This document shows positions 48,961 through 57,624 of a DNA stretch of 64,000 nucleotides, piece by piece. Below the pieces are notes generated by a model that saw nothing but the letters and a program-made list of their open reading frames with translations, was not told the DNA's origin and did no database searches. Each line of letters opens with the position of its first letter. Within the stretch, counting starts at the first letter, position 1. Source of the stretch: Marinomonas agarivorans. Lineage in GTDB: Bacteria; Pseudomonadota; Gammaproteobacteria; Pseudomonadales; Marinomonadaceae. The stretch is taken from contig NHNK02000001.1 of the NCBI GenBank assembly GCA_002173415.2, forward strand, positions 62,001 through 126,000, given 5' to 3'. Made by a program: the position numbers and the translations under genes.

Positions 48961-49182
48961 ATGTCGACTATTATCATTGATGTTGCTTTAGCGGCCCATC
49001 GCTATCAAAAATTGTATCAAGGCAGAGCACAACACTTACTAGTCCAAAGCCGAGATGGCCGTAAAGTGAGACTGCCACTAGTGAATTTTCGTTCCTTTTT
49101 AACCCATGAAGGGGTTTACGGTACTTTCATGATTACGTTTGATAGCAACAACAAACTACAGAATATTAAAAAAATGAATTAG
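48961..49182 (+). CDS. DUF2835 family small protein
   Basis: 73 residues resembling the DUF2835 family (PF11197) of gammaproteobacteria: IDVALAAHRYQKLYQGRAQHLLVQSRDGRKVRLPLVNFRSFLTHEGVYGTF. Predicted beta-rich soluble protein, function unknown. The GTAACC/AGC context before the ATG gives only a weak ribosome site. Confidence 0.75.
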   Translation: MSTIIIDVALAAHRYQKLYQGRAQHLLVQSRDGRKVRLPLVNFRSFLTHEGVYGTFMITFDSNNKLQNIKKMN

Positions 49183-49306
49183 TTTACCGCCGTGATTTGC
49201 CGTTAGACGAGAAGATTATCGTCCAACAAAATCATCGTTGCACTTGTGCTTTTTCCAAGACGGCCATTTTGCTACTAACATTAAACACCATTTAGGAATG
49301 AATATT

Positions 49307-50344
49307 ATGTATCCACTAATTCGCTCTCTTTTATTCAAATTAGATCCTGAATTGGCCCATGAAATTACCTTAGATTTATTATCAGCAAGTCATCGCTTAG
49401 GTTTAAGTCGTTTATTTTCAGAACCGGTAGAGAGTGAACCCGTTGAACTAATGGGATTAACATTCCCTAATGCTGTAGGGTTAGCGGCAGGTCTTGATAA
49501 AAATGCTCAGGCATTTGCCGCATTAGGTGCAATGGGATTCGGCTTTGTTGAGGTCGGTACTGTGACTCCAAAAGGCCAATCTGGTAACCCAAAACCAAGA
49601 TTATTTCGGTTACCAGAACACGAGGCCATCATTAATCGTATGGGGTTCAATAATAAAGGTGTTGCCAATATGGTGACACGTATTAAACAACATGATTATC
49701 AAGGTGTATTGGGCGTCAATATCGGTAAAAACTTAACGACATCGGTAGAAGACGCTGTGCAAGATTACCTTTACTGTCTGAACCAAGTTATTCCTTATGC
49801 AGATTACATTACCGCTAATATTAGCTCTCCTAATACACCTGGTCTTAGATCGCTACAATTTGGTGATAGTTTAACGGAACTGATTGCGCCTCTAGTTGCA
49901 GCAAAAACACGTTTTGCGGAAGAAACCGGTAAACATGTTCCATTAGCAGTAAAAATTTCACCTGACATGGATACCGATGAAATTAAATTGGTTGCTGACA
50001 GCCTTCATAAGCTTGCAGTCGATGCCATTATTGCAACCAATACCACCTTATCGCGTGATGGCGTGCAAGGGCATTTTCATGCTGAAGAAGCCGGTGGTGT
50101 GAGCGGTGCCCCAGTCAAAGAATTATCTACTAAGACCATAAAAATACTCTCCGATCATTTACAAGGGGCGTTACCTATTATCGGTGTTGGTGGTATTTCT
50201 TCTGGTCTGGATGCCGTGGAAAAGTTACAAGCAGGCGCCAGTTTAGTGCAACTATACAGCGGCTTAATTTATCAAGGGCCAGACCTTATTCGCGAAGCCG
50301 TATTGCATACATCTGGTTTTTTAAAAGAGGTTTCTGGCCGTTAA
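49307..50344 (+). CDS. pyrD: Dihydroorotate dehydrogenase (quinone)
   Basis: 345 residues from the ATG at 49307, which has AGGA 9 bases upstream and the membrane-associating N-terminal helix of class 2 enzymes (MYPLIRSLLFKLDPELAHEITLDLL). The FMN barrel has GLAAGLDKNAQAF, GFNNKG, NISSPNTPGLR (catalytic Ser region), IATNTTLSRDGV and GVGGISSGLDA. It oxidises dihydroorotate to orotate with ubiquinone in pyrimidine synthesis. Confidence 0.96.
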   Translation: MYPLIRSLLFKLDPELAHEITLDLLSASHRLGLSRLFSEPVESEPVELMGLTFPNAVGLAAGLDKNAQAFAALGAMGFGFVEVGTVTPKGQSGNPKPRLFRLPEHEAIINRMGFNNKGVANMVTRIKQHDYQGVLGVNIGKNLTTSVEDAVQDYLYCLNQVIPYADYITANISSPNTPGLRSLQFGDSLTELIAPLVAAKTRFAEETGKHVPLAVKISPDMDTDEIKLVADSLHKLAVDAIIATNTTLSRDGVQGHFHAEEAGGVSGAPVKELSTKTIKILSDHLQGALPIIGVGGISSGLDAVEKLQAGASLVQLYSGLIYQGPDLIREAVLHTSGFLKEVSGR

Positions 50345-50350
50345 ATGGCC

Positions 50351-50376
50351 AAAAAAAAGGTAGGGGGAACCTACCT
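50351..50376 (-). terminator. Terminator of rmf
   Basis: Read on the minus strand: a perfect AGGTAGG / CCTACCT stem with a 5-nt loop, followed by eight T. It lies 100 bp after the rmf stop, so the rmf mRNA has a 3' untranslated region of about 120 nt. Confidence 0.85.
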
Positions 50377-50475
50377 AAGAGCTCTAAAAAAGTAGAGCGA
50401 TATTTCGGGGAAGTGCTTGTTGAAAATGAAAATCTATTATGCACAATCCATGTTAAAGATAGATGGCAATAAAAT

Positions 50476-50679
50476 TTAATGAGCGATGGTTTTATGAGTG
50501 CCAGCAACAGGGCTTAAACCGTCCCACATATCTTCCCTGCCTTCACGCCAACCAGCTAGCCACTCAGGGCGAGACTGTTGTTGGTATTGATTGGATAACG
50601 CTTTTGAACGACCGGCCATACCGGCCCGATAGCCACGAACGTAGGCACGATTTTGCAAGTTACGTTTTTGTTTCTTCAT
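50476..50679 (-). CDS. rmf: Ribosome modulation factor
   Basis: 67 residues with the RMF pattern MKKQKRNLQNRAYVRGYRAG, AGRSKALSN, WLAGWREGREDMWDGL. RMF promotes 100S ribosome dimers (hibernation) in stationary phase. It is slightly longer than the 55-residue E. coli protein because of a C-terminal tail (SPVAGTHKTIAH). A GAGGAT site precedes the ATG. It is transcribed alone, divergent from rlmKL. Confidence 0.94.
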   Translation of the reverse strand: MKKQKRNLQNRAYVRGYRAGMAGRSKALSNQYQQQSRPEWLAGWREGREDMWDGLSPVAGTHKTIAH

Positions 50680-50801
50680 AGGTTATATCCTCTTTCACTT
50701 TTTAAGCAGTGAATATTAACTAATAGTAGAAACCGACGACTTTGTCTAAAAATACTTTGCTCTAATAAACGAGAAAAACAGCATAAAAAGTAATTAATAC
50801 T

Positions 50802-53027
50802 ATGATTGATACCATGACACAAACAACACAAATACCTTCATATGCCGTGGAAATTACCTGTCCACTTGGATTTGAAGTACAACTAGAGCAAGAGCTGCAC
50901 CAGCAAGGTTTAACAGAAACAAAGCTCGGAGAAGGGCAAGTTAAGTTAACAACCGACTTGGAAGGTATTTATTTAGCATGTTTATGGTCGAGAGTGGCCA
51001 CCAGAGTGATGCTGCCACTGGCAGAGTTTACGATCAATGACGCAGAAGAGTTATACGATGCGGTGAAAAAAGTGAACTGGGCGAATCACATGTTGCCAAC
51101 CGCTTCGCTAGCGATTGACTGCCATGGCACTAATCACAGTATTCGTAATACTCAGTTTGGTGCCGTAAAAACCAAAGATGCCATTGTTGACTACTTCATG
51201 GAGCAAGTAGGGCAGCGACCAACGATCGACAAACAACAACCCGATATTCGACTTTCCGTGCGTATTAAACGAGAAAAAGTAACGGTAAGTCTAGACTTGT
51301 CTGGTGACAGCCTGCATAGACGTGGTTACCGGCAACAAGGCGCTATGGCACCTCTTAAAGAAAATCTCGCCGCAGGTTTATTAATGCGAGCAGGTTGGGG
51401 TAGAGAGGATTTTCATTACTTGTTAGATCCAATGTGTGGTTCAGGTACGTTATTAATTGAAGCAGCGTTAATGAGTTTGAACATTGCGCCAGGTTTGCAC
51501 CGTACTTATTGGGGGTTTAAAGGTTGGTTGCAACATGAACACAGTTTATGGCAACAGCTAAAAGATTTCGCCAAAAATGCGCAACAAGACAGAAAACAAT
51601 TTTCTGTTGAATTTATTGGCACAGACCGAGAGAAAAAAGCCATTGCCGCCGCTCGTGAGAACATCAAACGTGCTGGCTTGAATGGAGTGGTGAATGTCAA
51701 TCTTTCTGCTTTTCAGGAGTTTGATTTTAATGTCACTCAAGATGATCAGGCAGATGGAAAAGGGTTAATTATTACCAATCCGCCTTATGGGGAACGTATT
51801 GGTGATGAAGCTGCATTAGCGCCTCTGTATCGAGATCTAGGGGAATGGGCGATTAAGCCTTATGCCCAAAGTGTTTTGTTTATGCTGACCAGCAGTGAAA
51901 GCCTTGCGAAACAAATTCCACTGCGCCCAGATAAAAATACTCGCGTTTTAAATGGTGGTTTGGAATGTCGAGCCTACCGTTTTCCCATTGAAGAAAAGCT
52001 CATCAAAAAAGACGTGCTTGAAGCTGGCAATACCAGTGCTGGTGCTGAGATGGTGATCAATCGTTTAAAGAAAAACCGTAAAAAATTAGGAAAATGGGCC
52101 CAACAAAATAAGATCGAGTGCTATCGTATTTACGATGCCGATATGCCTGAATATGCCGTGGCTATTGATCTCTACCGTGATTGGGCGCATGTGCAAGAAT
52201 ATCAGGCACCAAAAAGTGTTGATCCTATTAAAGCGCGCCAGCGTTTGCTTGATGTGGTTGCGGCGATTCCTAAAGCACTTGATATTTCCGAATCACACGT
52301 CGTTCTTAAATACCGACAACGTCAATCAGGACGAGATCAATATGAAAAGTTGGACCAATCTCAACACGAAATGATTGTGACAGAATACGATTGCGATTTT
52401 ATCGTCAATCTTAAAGATTATTTGGATACAGGGTTATTTTTAGACCACAGACCCGTTCGAAAGCTCATTCAGAGTAAAGCGAATGGCAAACGCTTCTTAA
52501 ACTTATTTAGCTATACTGCTAGTGGTTCTGTGCATGCAGGTCAAGGCGGGGCGAAATCCACATTGAGCGTTGACATGTCGAATACTTATACCGATTGGGC
52601 CAGACGTAATATTGAGCTAAATGAATTCTCAGACAGAGATCACAAAGTGGTAAGAGCGGATTGTTTTGAATGGCTGCGGCAAAATGAAGAGAAATTTGAT
52701 CTGATTTTTATGGATCCGCCGACTTTCTCCAACTCCAAAAAAATGAGTGATGTACTGGATATTCAACGGGATCATGTGGAATTAGTTACTCTGGCAATGA
52801 AGAGTCTTGAACAAGATGGAGAGTTGATTTTCTCTAATAATTACCGCCGTTTTGTGTTGGATGAGCGTATTTCAGAGCAGTATGAAGTGGAAAATATTAC
52901 CAAGCAGTCGCTTGACCTAGATTTCGAGCGCAATCAAAAAATTCATCAGTGTTGGATTATACGGCATAAAAACGAAGCGGAACTGGCGGCAAAATCCAAT
53001 ATGGATTTATTTGCCACAACGGATTAG
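50802..53027 (+). CDS. rlmL: 23S rRNA m2G2445/m7G2069 methyltransferase RlmKL
   Basis: 741 residues, the bifunctional fused form. A THUMP domain (about 50-160) precedes the RlmL methyltransferase (LLDPMCGSGTLLIEAAL; ITNPPYGER), and the second half is RlmK with FLNLFSYTASGSVHAGQGGA and IFMDPPTFSNSKKM. It modifies G2445 and G2069 of 23S rRNA. The ATG at 50802 is used; an ATG four codons later is possible. Confidence 0.95.
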   Translation: MIDTMTQTTQIPSYAVEITCPLGFEVQLEQELHQQGLTETKLGEGQVKLTTDLEGIYLACLWSRVATRVMLPLAEFTINDAEELYDAVKKVNWANHMLPTASLAIDCHGTNHSIRNTQFGAVKTKDAIVDYFMEQVGQRPTIDKQQPDIRLSVRIKREKVTVSLDLSGDSLHRRGYRQQGAMAPLKENLAAGLLMRAGWGREDFHYLLDPMCGSGTLLIEAALMSLNIAPGLHRTYWGFKGWLQHEHSLWQQLKDFAKNAQQDRKQFSVEFIGTDREKKAIAAARENIKRAGLNGVVNVNLSAFQEFDFNVTQDDQADGKGLIITNPPYGERIGDEAALAPLYRDLGEWAIKPYAQSVLFMLTSSESLAKQIPLRPDKNTRVLNGGLECRAYRFPIEEKLIKKDVLEAGNTSAGAEMVINRLKKNRKKLGKWAQQNKIECYRIYDADMPEYAVAIDLYRDWAHVQEYQAPKSVDPIKARQRLLDVVAAIPKALDISESHVVLKYRQRQSGRDQYEKLDQSQHEMIVTEYDCDFIVNLKDYLDTGLFLDHRPVRKLIQSKANGKRFLNLFSYTASGSVHAGQGGAKSTLSVDMSNTYTDWARRNIELNEFSDRDHKVVRADCFEWLRQNEEKFDLIFMDPPTFSNSKKMSDVLDIQRDHVELVTLAMKSLEQDGELIFSNNYRRFVLDERISEQYEVENITKQSLDLDFERNQKIHQCWIIRHKNEAELAAKSNMDLFATTD

Positions 53028-53091
53028 TGTTTTCAATTATGTCATTTTACCTTGGCTGAAAGAAAAAAGAGGAGGCGATTTATTTTGCATC

Positions 53092-53940
53092 ATGAATAAA
53101 GTAAAGCGTTTATATTCACCTTTTCAGCCAACGTTAACACCACATGGGTTAACCCATTTAGGCTTCCATGTTCGTTATTGGACTCCGTCCGGTTTATTAA
53201 ACGAGTTTGTCTACTCATTTTTACAAATCGAGTCCGAAGGGCATTCTTTCTATCCGATGATCCCAGATGGTACTCAGGCTCTCTTTTTCTCGAAAGAAAA
53301 CATGATTGTTGGAGGTGCTCAACAAACGGCGCAAACACTTTCTATCGCTGCGGCGGGTGATTATTTTGGCATATGGTTTAACCCATTGGCTTTGCATAGA
53401 CTTTTTTTGATTGATGCCAATGACATTACTAACCAATTTGTAAACAGCGATTTTTTACCTTTTTCCTCTTTGTTACCGCTACATGAAAAAATGTATCAAG
53501 TAACTGAATTTAGCCAGAGGGTTGCGCTATGTCAGCAATGGTTGGCATCTTTATTATTCTCTCAATATGATGAAAACCGATGGTCGCAAAGCACGAATTA
53601 TATTCATCATGCTCTGACACTTATTTATCAATCAATGGGTACCATAAGAGTTAGCCAACTTGCTAACTCGGTTGGCTGCAGTAGCCGTCATTTGAATCGG
53701 TTGTTTCAGCAATATATTGGGATGAATACCAAAGCCTTTTTGCAAACTATTCGGTTGCAATTTCTTTGTCGAAAATTGTATGCAGAAAAGGCAAATTATA
53801 ACCAGCCCTGTTATTCTGAGCTTGCCTATGAATTTGGATTTAGTGACCAACCTCATTTAATAAAACAATTTCAGACGCAATTGTTTTCAACACCAAACGC
53901 CTTCTTGCAAGAGATGATGTCCGATTTTTACAATCGTTAA
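53092..53940 (+). CDS. AraC-family transcriptional regulator
   Basis: 282 residues from the ATG at 53092; the frame is open from 53011 inside rlmKL, but the GGAGG site at about 53070-53074 makes a start near 53092 more likely, although spacing is long. An N-terminal DUF6597-like sensing domain (FVYSFLQIESEGHSFYPMIPDGTQALFF) is followed by two AraC helix-turn-helix motifs at the C-terminus (IRVSQLANSVGCSSRHLNRLFQQYIGMNTK; YSELAYEFGFSDQPHLIKQFQ). It lies 51 bp upstream of a fabA-like gene on the same strand and may control it. Confidence 0.82.
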   Translation: MNKVKRLYSPFQPTLTPHGLTHLGFHVRYWTPSGLLNEFVYSFLQIESEGHSFYPMIPDGTQALFFSKENMIVGGAQQTAQTLSIAAAGDYFGIWFNPLALHRLFLIDANDITNQFVNSDFLPFSSLLPLHEKMYQVTEFSQRVALCQQWLASLLFSQYDENRWSQSTNYIHHALTLIYQSMGTIRVSQLANSVGCSSRHLNRLFQQYIGMNTKAFLQTIRLQFLCRKLYAEKANYNQPCYSELAYEFGFSDQPHLIKQFQTQLFSTPNAFLQEMMSDFYNR

Positions 53941-53991
53941 ACGGTTTATTCCTCTAATCTTACCACTTCAACTTATGGCAAGAGGATAAAC

Positions 53992-54486
53992 ATGCACTTT
54001 TCAAAACAACAAATATTATCTATGTCTAATGGGCTCTTTTTTGGTGAAGGTAATGCTCAACTGCCAAACTCTTTTATGTTGATGATTGATGAAATCAGCC
54101 AACTATCCAATAAAGGTGGATTATTTGATAAAGGGTATTTACAAGCGAGTTTTAATATTTTGCCAGACCATTGGTTTTTTGATTGTCACTTTAAAGGTGA
54201 TCCTGTTATGCCTGGTTGCTTGGGATTAGATGCATTATGGCAGTTATTGGGTGTGTTTTTAGGCTGGTCTGGACTCGCTGGGCGAGGTAGGGCGTTGGGC
54301 GTCGATAATGTCAAATTCTCAGGTCAAATTTATCCTGACGCAGGTTCGATCGAATATCGATTAGATATCAAAAGGCTCTTTAAAAAACCAATGCCAATGG
54401 GCATTGCAGATGGTTTGGTCTTGCATAATGGTTCTGTAATTTACCAAGCAAGCAACTTAAAAGTAGGCTTAATTAGCAAAGGTTGA
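53992..54486 (+). CDS. fabA: 3-hydroxydecanoyl-ACP dehydratase, FabA-like
   Basis: 164 residues, FabA hot-dog fold. The catalytic pair is His66 (WFFDCHFKGDPVMPGC) and Asp80 (GLDALWQLLG), matching E. coli His70/Asp84, and ALGVDNVKFSGQI and ADGLVLHNG are conserved. FabA dehydrates and isomerises the C10 intermediate that starts unsaturated fatty acid synthesis. No fabB follows, the N-terminus is shorter and more divergent than usual, and the neighbour is an AraC regulator, so it may be a second, specialised copy. The AAGAGGA site precedes the ATG. Confidence 0.87.
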   Translation: MHFSKQQILSMSNGLFFGEGNAQLPNSFMLMIDEISQLSNKGGLFDKGYLQASFNILPDHWFFDCHFKGDPVMPGCLGLDALWQLLGVFLGWSGLAGRGRALGVDNVKFSGQIYPDAGSIEYRLDIKRLFKKPMPMGIADGLVLHNGSVIYQASNLKVGLISKG

Positions 54487-54550
54487 CGCTTGCATTGTGA
54501 TGTTTTGTGATTGTTACGACTTCACAAGGCAATTTCCTCATCTCTTGTCT

Positions 54551-54581
54551 ATAGTATTTAGAAGTAAATTCTAAATACTAT
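54551..54581. promoter_or_regulatory. 31-bp palindrome, candidate operator or leader hairpin
   Basis: Arms 54551-54563 and 54569-54581 (ATAGTATTTAGAA and its complement) are perfect over 13 bp with the 5-nt spacer GTAAA. It ends 20 bp before the start codon of the small gene at 54602, just ahead of its ribosome site, so it may be a repressor site or an mRNA hairpin. Confidence 0.7.
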
Positions 54582-54601
54582 GCGACTCGAGGTTGTATCT
54601 T

Positions 54602-54901
54602 ATGAAATTAAAATTAACGCCAACTCAAAATTTATGTGTTGGTTTTTTAGAGTCTGGTTTTAAGGTCATGCAAATTAATGACAACTATTACTTTGTTAAA
54701 GGGAAGCGGCAGCAAAAGGTGTTATCAAAAACGCTGGATGCGCTCGTTAAACGTGGTGCAGCCGAATATGGTGATGATGGTGAATACCAGTTAAGTGACG
54801 AGTTTGTAGAATACAGAAAACAGATGCGTTACTCGACCACAAAACATAATGTCTCTAATTCATCGAATTATGATCAGGATGAAGTGCAACAGTTGCATTA
54901 A
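54602..54901 (+). CDS. Small protein of unknown function, winged-helix-like
   Basis: 99 residues from the ATG at 54602 (GAGGT site). I do not recognise a family. The pattern VLSKTLDALVKRGAAEYGDDGEYQLSDEFVEYRKQ looks like a short winged-helix-type element, and the tail is Asn/Ser/Gln rich and probably disordered. It is transcribed alone behind a 31-bp palindrome and ends before a bidirectional terminator. Confidence 0.6.
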   Translation: MKLKLTPTQNLCVGFLESGFKVMQINDNYYFVKGKRQQKVLSKTLDALVKRGAAEYGDDGEYQLSDEFVEYRKQMRYSTTKHNVSNSSNYDQDEVQQLH

Positions 54902-54973
54902 ATCAGTTAATCATAGTGCAATGCTTAATACTTCATAAATAGTACGAGTAATCTGCCATCTAAAATTTGCCAT

Positions 54974-55013
54974 AAAAAAGAGTATCGAGCTCATTATGTC
55001 GATACTCTTTTTT
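54974..55013. terminator. Bidirectional terminator
   Basis: A perfect 15-bp stem AAAAAAGAGTATCGA / TCGATACTCTTTTTT with a 10-nt loop, between the small gene and the convergent crotonase gene. Confidence 0.92.
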
Positions 55014-55062
55014 ATTTCTGTCTTTTTTTGTTTCTGTTTTTTATTTCTGTCTTTTGCTTCTG
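55008..55062. repeat. T-rich imperfect tandem duplication
   Basis: Copies 55008-55036 and 55037-55062 share TTTTTTATTTCTGTCTTTT and a TTCTG end, differing by a 3-base deletion. It starts within the terminator's T arm. Probably replication slippage. Confidence 0.7.
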
Positions 55063-55096
55063 TTTTGCATACACCTTAATAGACTTGCCGGTGAAA

Positions 55097-55843
55097 TTAG
55101 CTAGCTAATAGTGTGGCAATAATGGCTTTTGATTGGGAAGATTGCAGCAATTCTCCGAAGAGGTCTCCTTCTTTTTTCATTTGTTCGGCGACGATATGTT
55201 GTTGCGCTGATTTCATTAATTGCTTCGTGATTTTCAGTGCCTCTTTCGGTTTTTTAGCCAACTGTTCTGCTTTTTGTATTGCTACTGTCAGGACTTGGTC
55301 TTGAGGCACTTCTTGGGTTACAAGGCCTATATCAATGGCAGTATGTGTGTCAAAAAAGTCACCTAACATTAAGATTTCGGATGCCTTTCTGTGGCCTGCC
55401 AACATTGGTAGCAGTAGGCTTGATCCAGCTTCTGGACAAACTCCTAAATCAATAAATGGCATTCTGAAGCGAGTAGAAGGGGCTGCATAGACCAAATCAC
55501 AATGCAGTAGTAGGGTTGCTCCAACACCAATGGCTACACCAGAAACCGCAGCGACAATAGGTTTTTCGGATGAATGGATAGTGGTTAAGAGCTGAGTGGC
55601 TGTCGACAGTCCTACAGGGCCATGATTATGAAAGTCATTCAAATCGTTACCTGCGCTAAATGTGCTTTCATGACCGCAAATAAGAATCGCATTTACCTCG
55701 TCATCTTGATTAGCTAACTCTATTGCAACACGTAAATCGTCATACATCTTGGTCGTAAACGCATTTTTTTTATCTGGTCGATTTATCGTGATGTGCATTA
55801 CATGTTTGTTATGCTGAACAACAATTTCCTTTGAATGAGTCAT
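55097..55843 (-). CDS. Enoyl-CoA hydratase/isomerase family protein
   Basis: 248 residues of the crotonase family: MHITINRPDKKNAFTTKMY, the oxyanion-hole segment STFSAGNDLNDF and the second signature GVAIGVGATLLLHCDLVYAAPSTRFRMPFIDLGVCPEAGSS. It binds an acyl-CoA thioester. The Glu of the second signature is followed by Ala-Gly, which fits a hydratase or isomerase; exact substrate unclear. AGGAA precedes the ATG. It is not part of an obvious beta-oxidation operon here. Confidence 0.85.
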   Translation of the reverse strand: MTHSKEIVVQHNKHVMHITINRPDKKNAFTTKMYDDLRVAIELANQDDEVNAILICGHESTFSAGNDLNDFHNHGPVGLSTATQLLTTIHSSEKPIVAAVSGVAIGVGATLLLHCDLVYAAPSTRFRMPFIDLGVCPEAGSSLLLPMLAGHRKASEILMLGDFFDTHTAIDIGLVTQEVPQDQVLTVAIQKAEQLAKKPKEALKITKQLMKSAQQHIVAEQMKKEGDLFGELLQSSQSKAIIATLLAS

Positions 55844-55888
55844 ACTTATATTCCTATTAATGAACTTAGCGTTATTGTTGGGTTATTG

Positions 55889-57532
55889 TTAATTTATTTT
55901 TGATACCTTGAACTGCGCGACAGTGGTGTTCATCTCGTCAATAACATTGGACACATCGTGTACACTATTAAGCATGTTTGTTACCGCATCTGCTGTTTCA
56001 TTTGATAGTCCCTTCATATGTTTCACACCAGCTTGAATCTCATTAACGACATACAGCTGCTCCTCTGTGGCTGTGGCGATTTGTAGGTTCATGTCTTTAA
56101 TTTGTTCTGTCGAACCTGCAATGTCCGCCAAGGTATTATCGGTTTTTTCCATTTCTGAGAAGAGTAAGGTGACCAGCTCGCCATTTGATACGATCAAATT
56201 ATTCATACTATCTGTATCTTGGTGTAGTTGATCGATCATAGAGCGGATACTGTCCGTGGATTGTTGAGTTCGAGATGCTAATGCCCTGACTTCGTCGGCG
56301 ACCACCGCAAACCCTCGACCTTGTTCTCCAGCGCGAGCAGCCTCTATCGCAGCATTAAGGGCTAATAAATTGGTTTGTTCAGAGATGTCTGTGATCACAT
56401 CAATGATAGAGACAATAGACTGCGAATTGTTATTGAGTGCTTCAACGGATTGCTGCATGTTTTTTGAGCTTTCAAAGAGATTACTGGCAGAGGTTTTAGC
56501 ACTGTTCACTATTTCTCTGCCATGTTGCGAATGCCGATAACTATTATTAGCCGATTCTGATGTGGTATTGGTATTTTGAGCAATTTCATTAATGGCTCTG
56601 ACAAAGTCTTCCATTGACGTCACAATGGTGTCAGCAGATTGATTTTGCTCCATCATTTTCTTTTGAGAAGAACGTGACTCGTTAATGAGTGGTTGAGATG
56701 TAGTGGATAGCACAGCGCTCATTTTGGCGATGTTTTGTACAACATTTTCAAACTGTTCCATCATGATGTTGAAGTCACGACAAACATGCAGAACTTCATC
56801 GTCACTGTCATCTTCATCTTTATGGCTGATTTTTACTCGCACAGACAAATCATTTGTCATTCGGATGTGGTTCATTTTTTCAGACAGGATATTGAGCTTC
56901 TTGCGAGTATCCAATAAAACGAAATATAAAATTAATGCCGTTAATATTGAAATGAGAGGAATCAACCAATAGACAATACTTTTTACAAATGCGCTCACTT
57001 GTGGCATGAGAATTGAGAATTTCTTTGAGCCTTCTGCCATATTGTCAATGATGGAGGCTAAATCCTGTAACATAGCAGGAGCGATTACGTCGCTTTTGGC
57101 CATTTTGATTTTTTCAATAATGGCCAAACTGGCGTCCGCGTCTTTTATATCTTGTCGACAAAGTTTAATGACTTCGCCAAAACCCACTAATTCAAACAAA
57201 GCCAGTTCGGCTGGATTAAGTCTGTCAATGCATATTTCTACAATGGTTTTTGCTTTGCTAATTAGATCTTGTATTCCTGCTTGTGTCGCAGAACTCTCCA
57301 GCAAGTGTGTTTTAATATTTTGTGTTTGATAATTTGCCAGACTGGTTACTTTTTCAATTTTTTGTGTTGCAGAATTGATTGTAACGGCATGCTCCCTTTC
57401 CAGGTACGTAAAAGTTTGAATTTTTGACAATTCGTAAACACCAATAAGAACCACACAAACCTGAAATACAAGAGCGGACAATAGAAACACAGACTTTCTA
57501 TTCATCGACATATTATAAATTTTAGAGAACAT
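55889..57532 (-). CDS. Methyl-accepting chemotaxis protein
   Basis: 547 residues. A membrane helix near the N-terminus ([22 protein letters not shown]), a helical periplasmic sensor region (about 35-180), a second helix ([22 protein letters not shown]), a HAMP-like region, and a cytoplasmic MCP domain with the highly conserved hairpin [35 protein letters not shown]. No C-terminal CheR tether pentapeptide is visible. The stimulus is unknown. It is on the same strand as the crotonase, 45 bp upstream of it. Confidence 0.92.
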   Translation of the reverse strand: MFSKIYNMSMNRKSVFLLSALVFQVCVVLIGVYELSKIQTFTYLEREHAVTINSATQKIEKVTSLANYQTQNIKTHLLESSATQAGIQDLISKAKTIVEICIDRLNPAELALFELVGFGEVIKLCRQDIKDADASLAIIEKIKMAKSDVIAPAMLQDLASIIDNMAEGSKKFSILMPQVSAFVKSIVYWLIPLISILTALILYFVLLDTRKKLNILSEKMNHIRMTNDLSVRVKISHKDEDDSDDEVLHVCRDFNIMMEQFENVVQNIAKMSAVLSTTSQPLINESRSSQKKMMEQNQSADTIVTSMEDFVRAINEIAQNTNTTSESANNSYRHSQHGREIVNSAKTSASNLFESSKNMQQSVEALNNNSQSIVSIIDVITDISEQTNLLALNAAIEAARAGEQGRGFAVVADEVRALASRTQQSTDSIRSMIDQLHQDTDSMNNLIVSNGELVTLLFSEMEKTDNTLADIAGSTEQIKDMNLQIATATEEQLYVVNEIQAGVKHMKGLSNETADAVTNMLNSVHDVSNVIDEMNTTVAQFKVSKIN

Positions 57533-57624
57533 TGTTATCTCACAGTATTTACATCAATAGTTAAAGTATCAGCAGTTCATGAAATATAGCTTTAATTTTT
57601 ACTATTACTGAGAAAATATAAAAA

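Noticed and set aside
50339-50359. TGGCC...GGCCA hairpin followed by A run as terminator of pyrD
   Set aside because: On the plus strand it is followed by A, not T, so it would not terminate pyrD; the A run is the T tail of the rmf terminator on the other strand.
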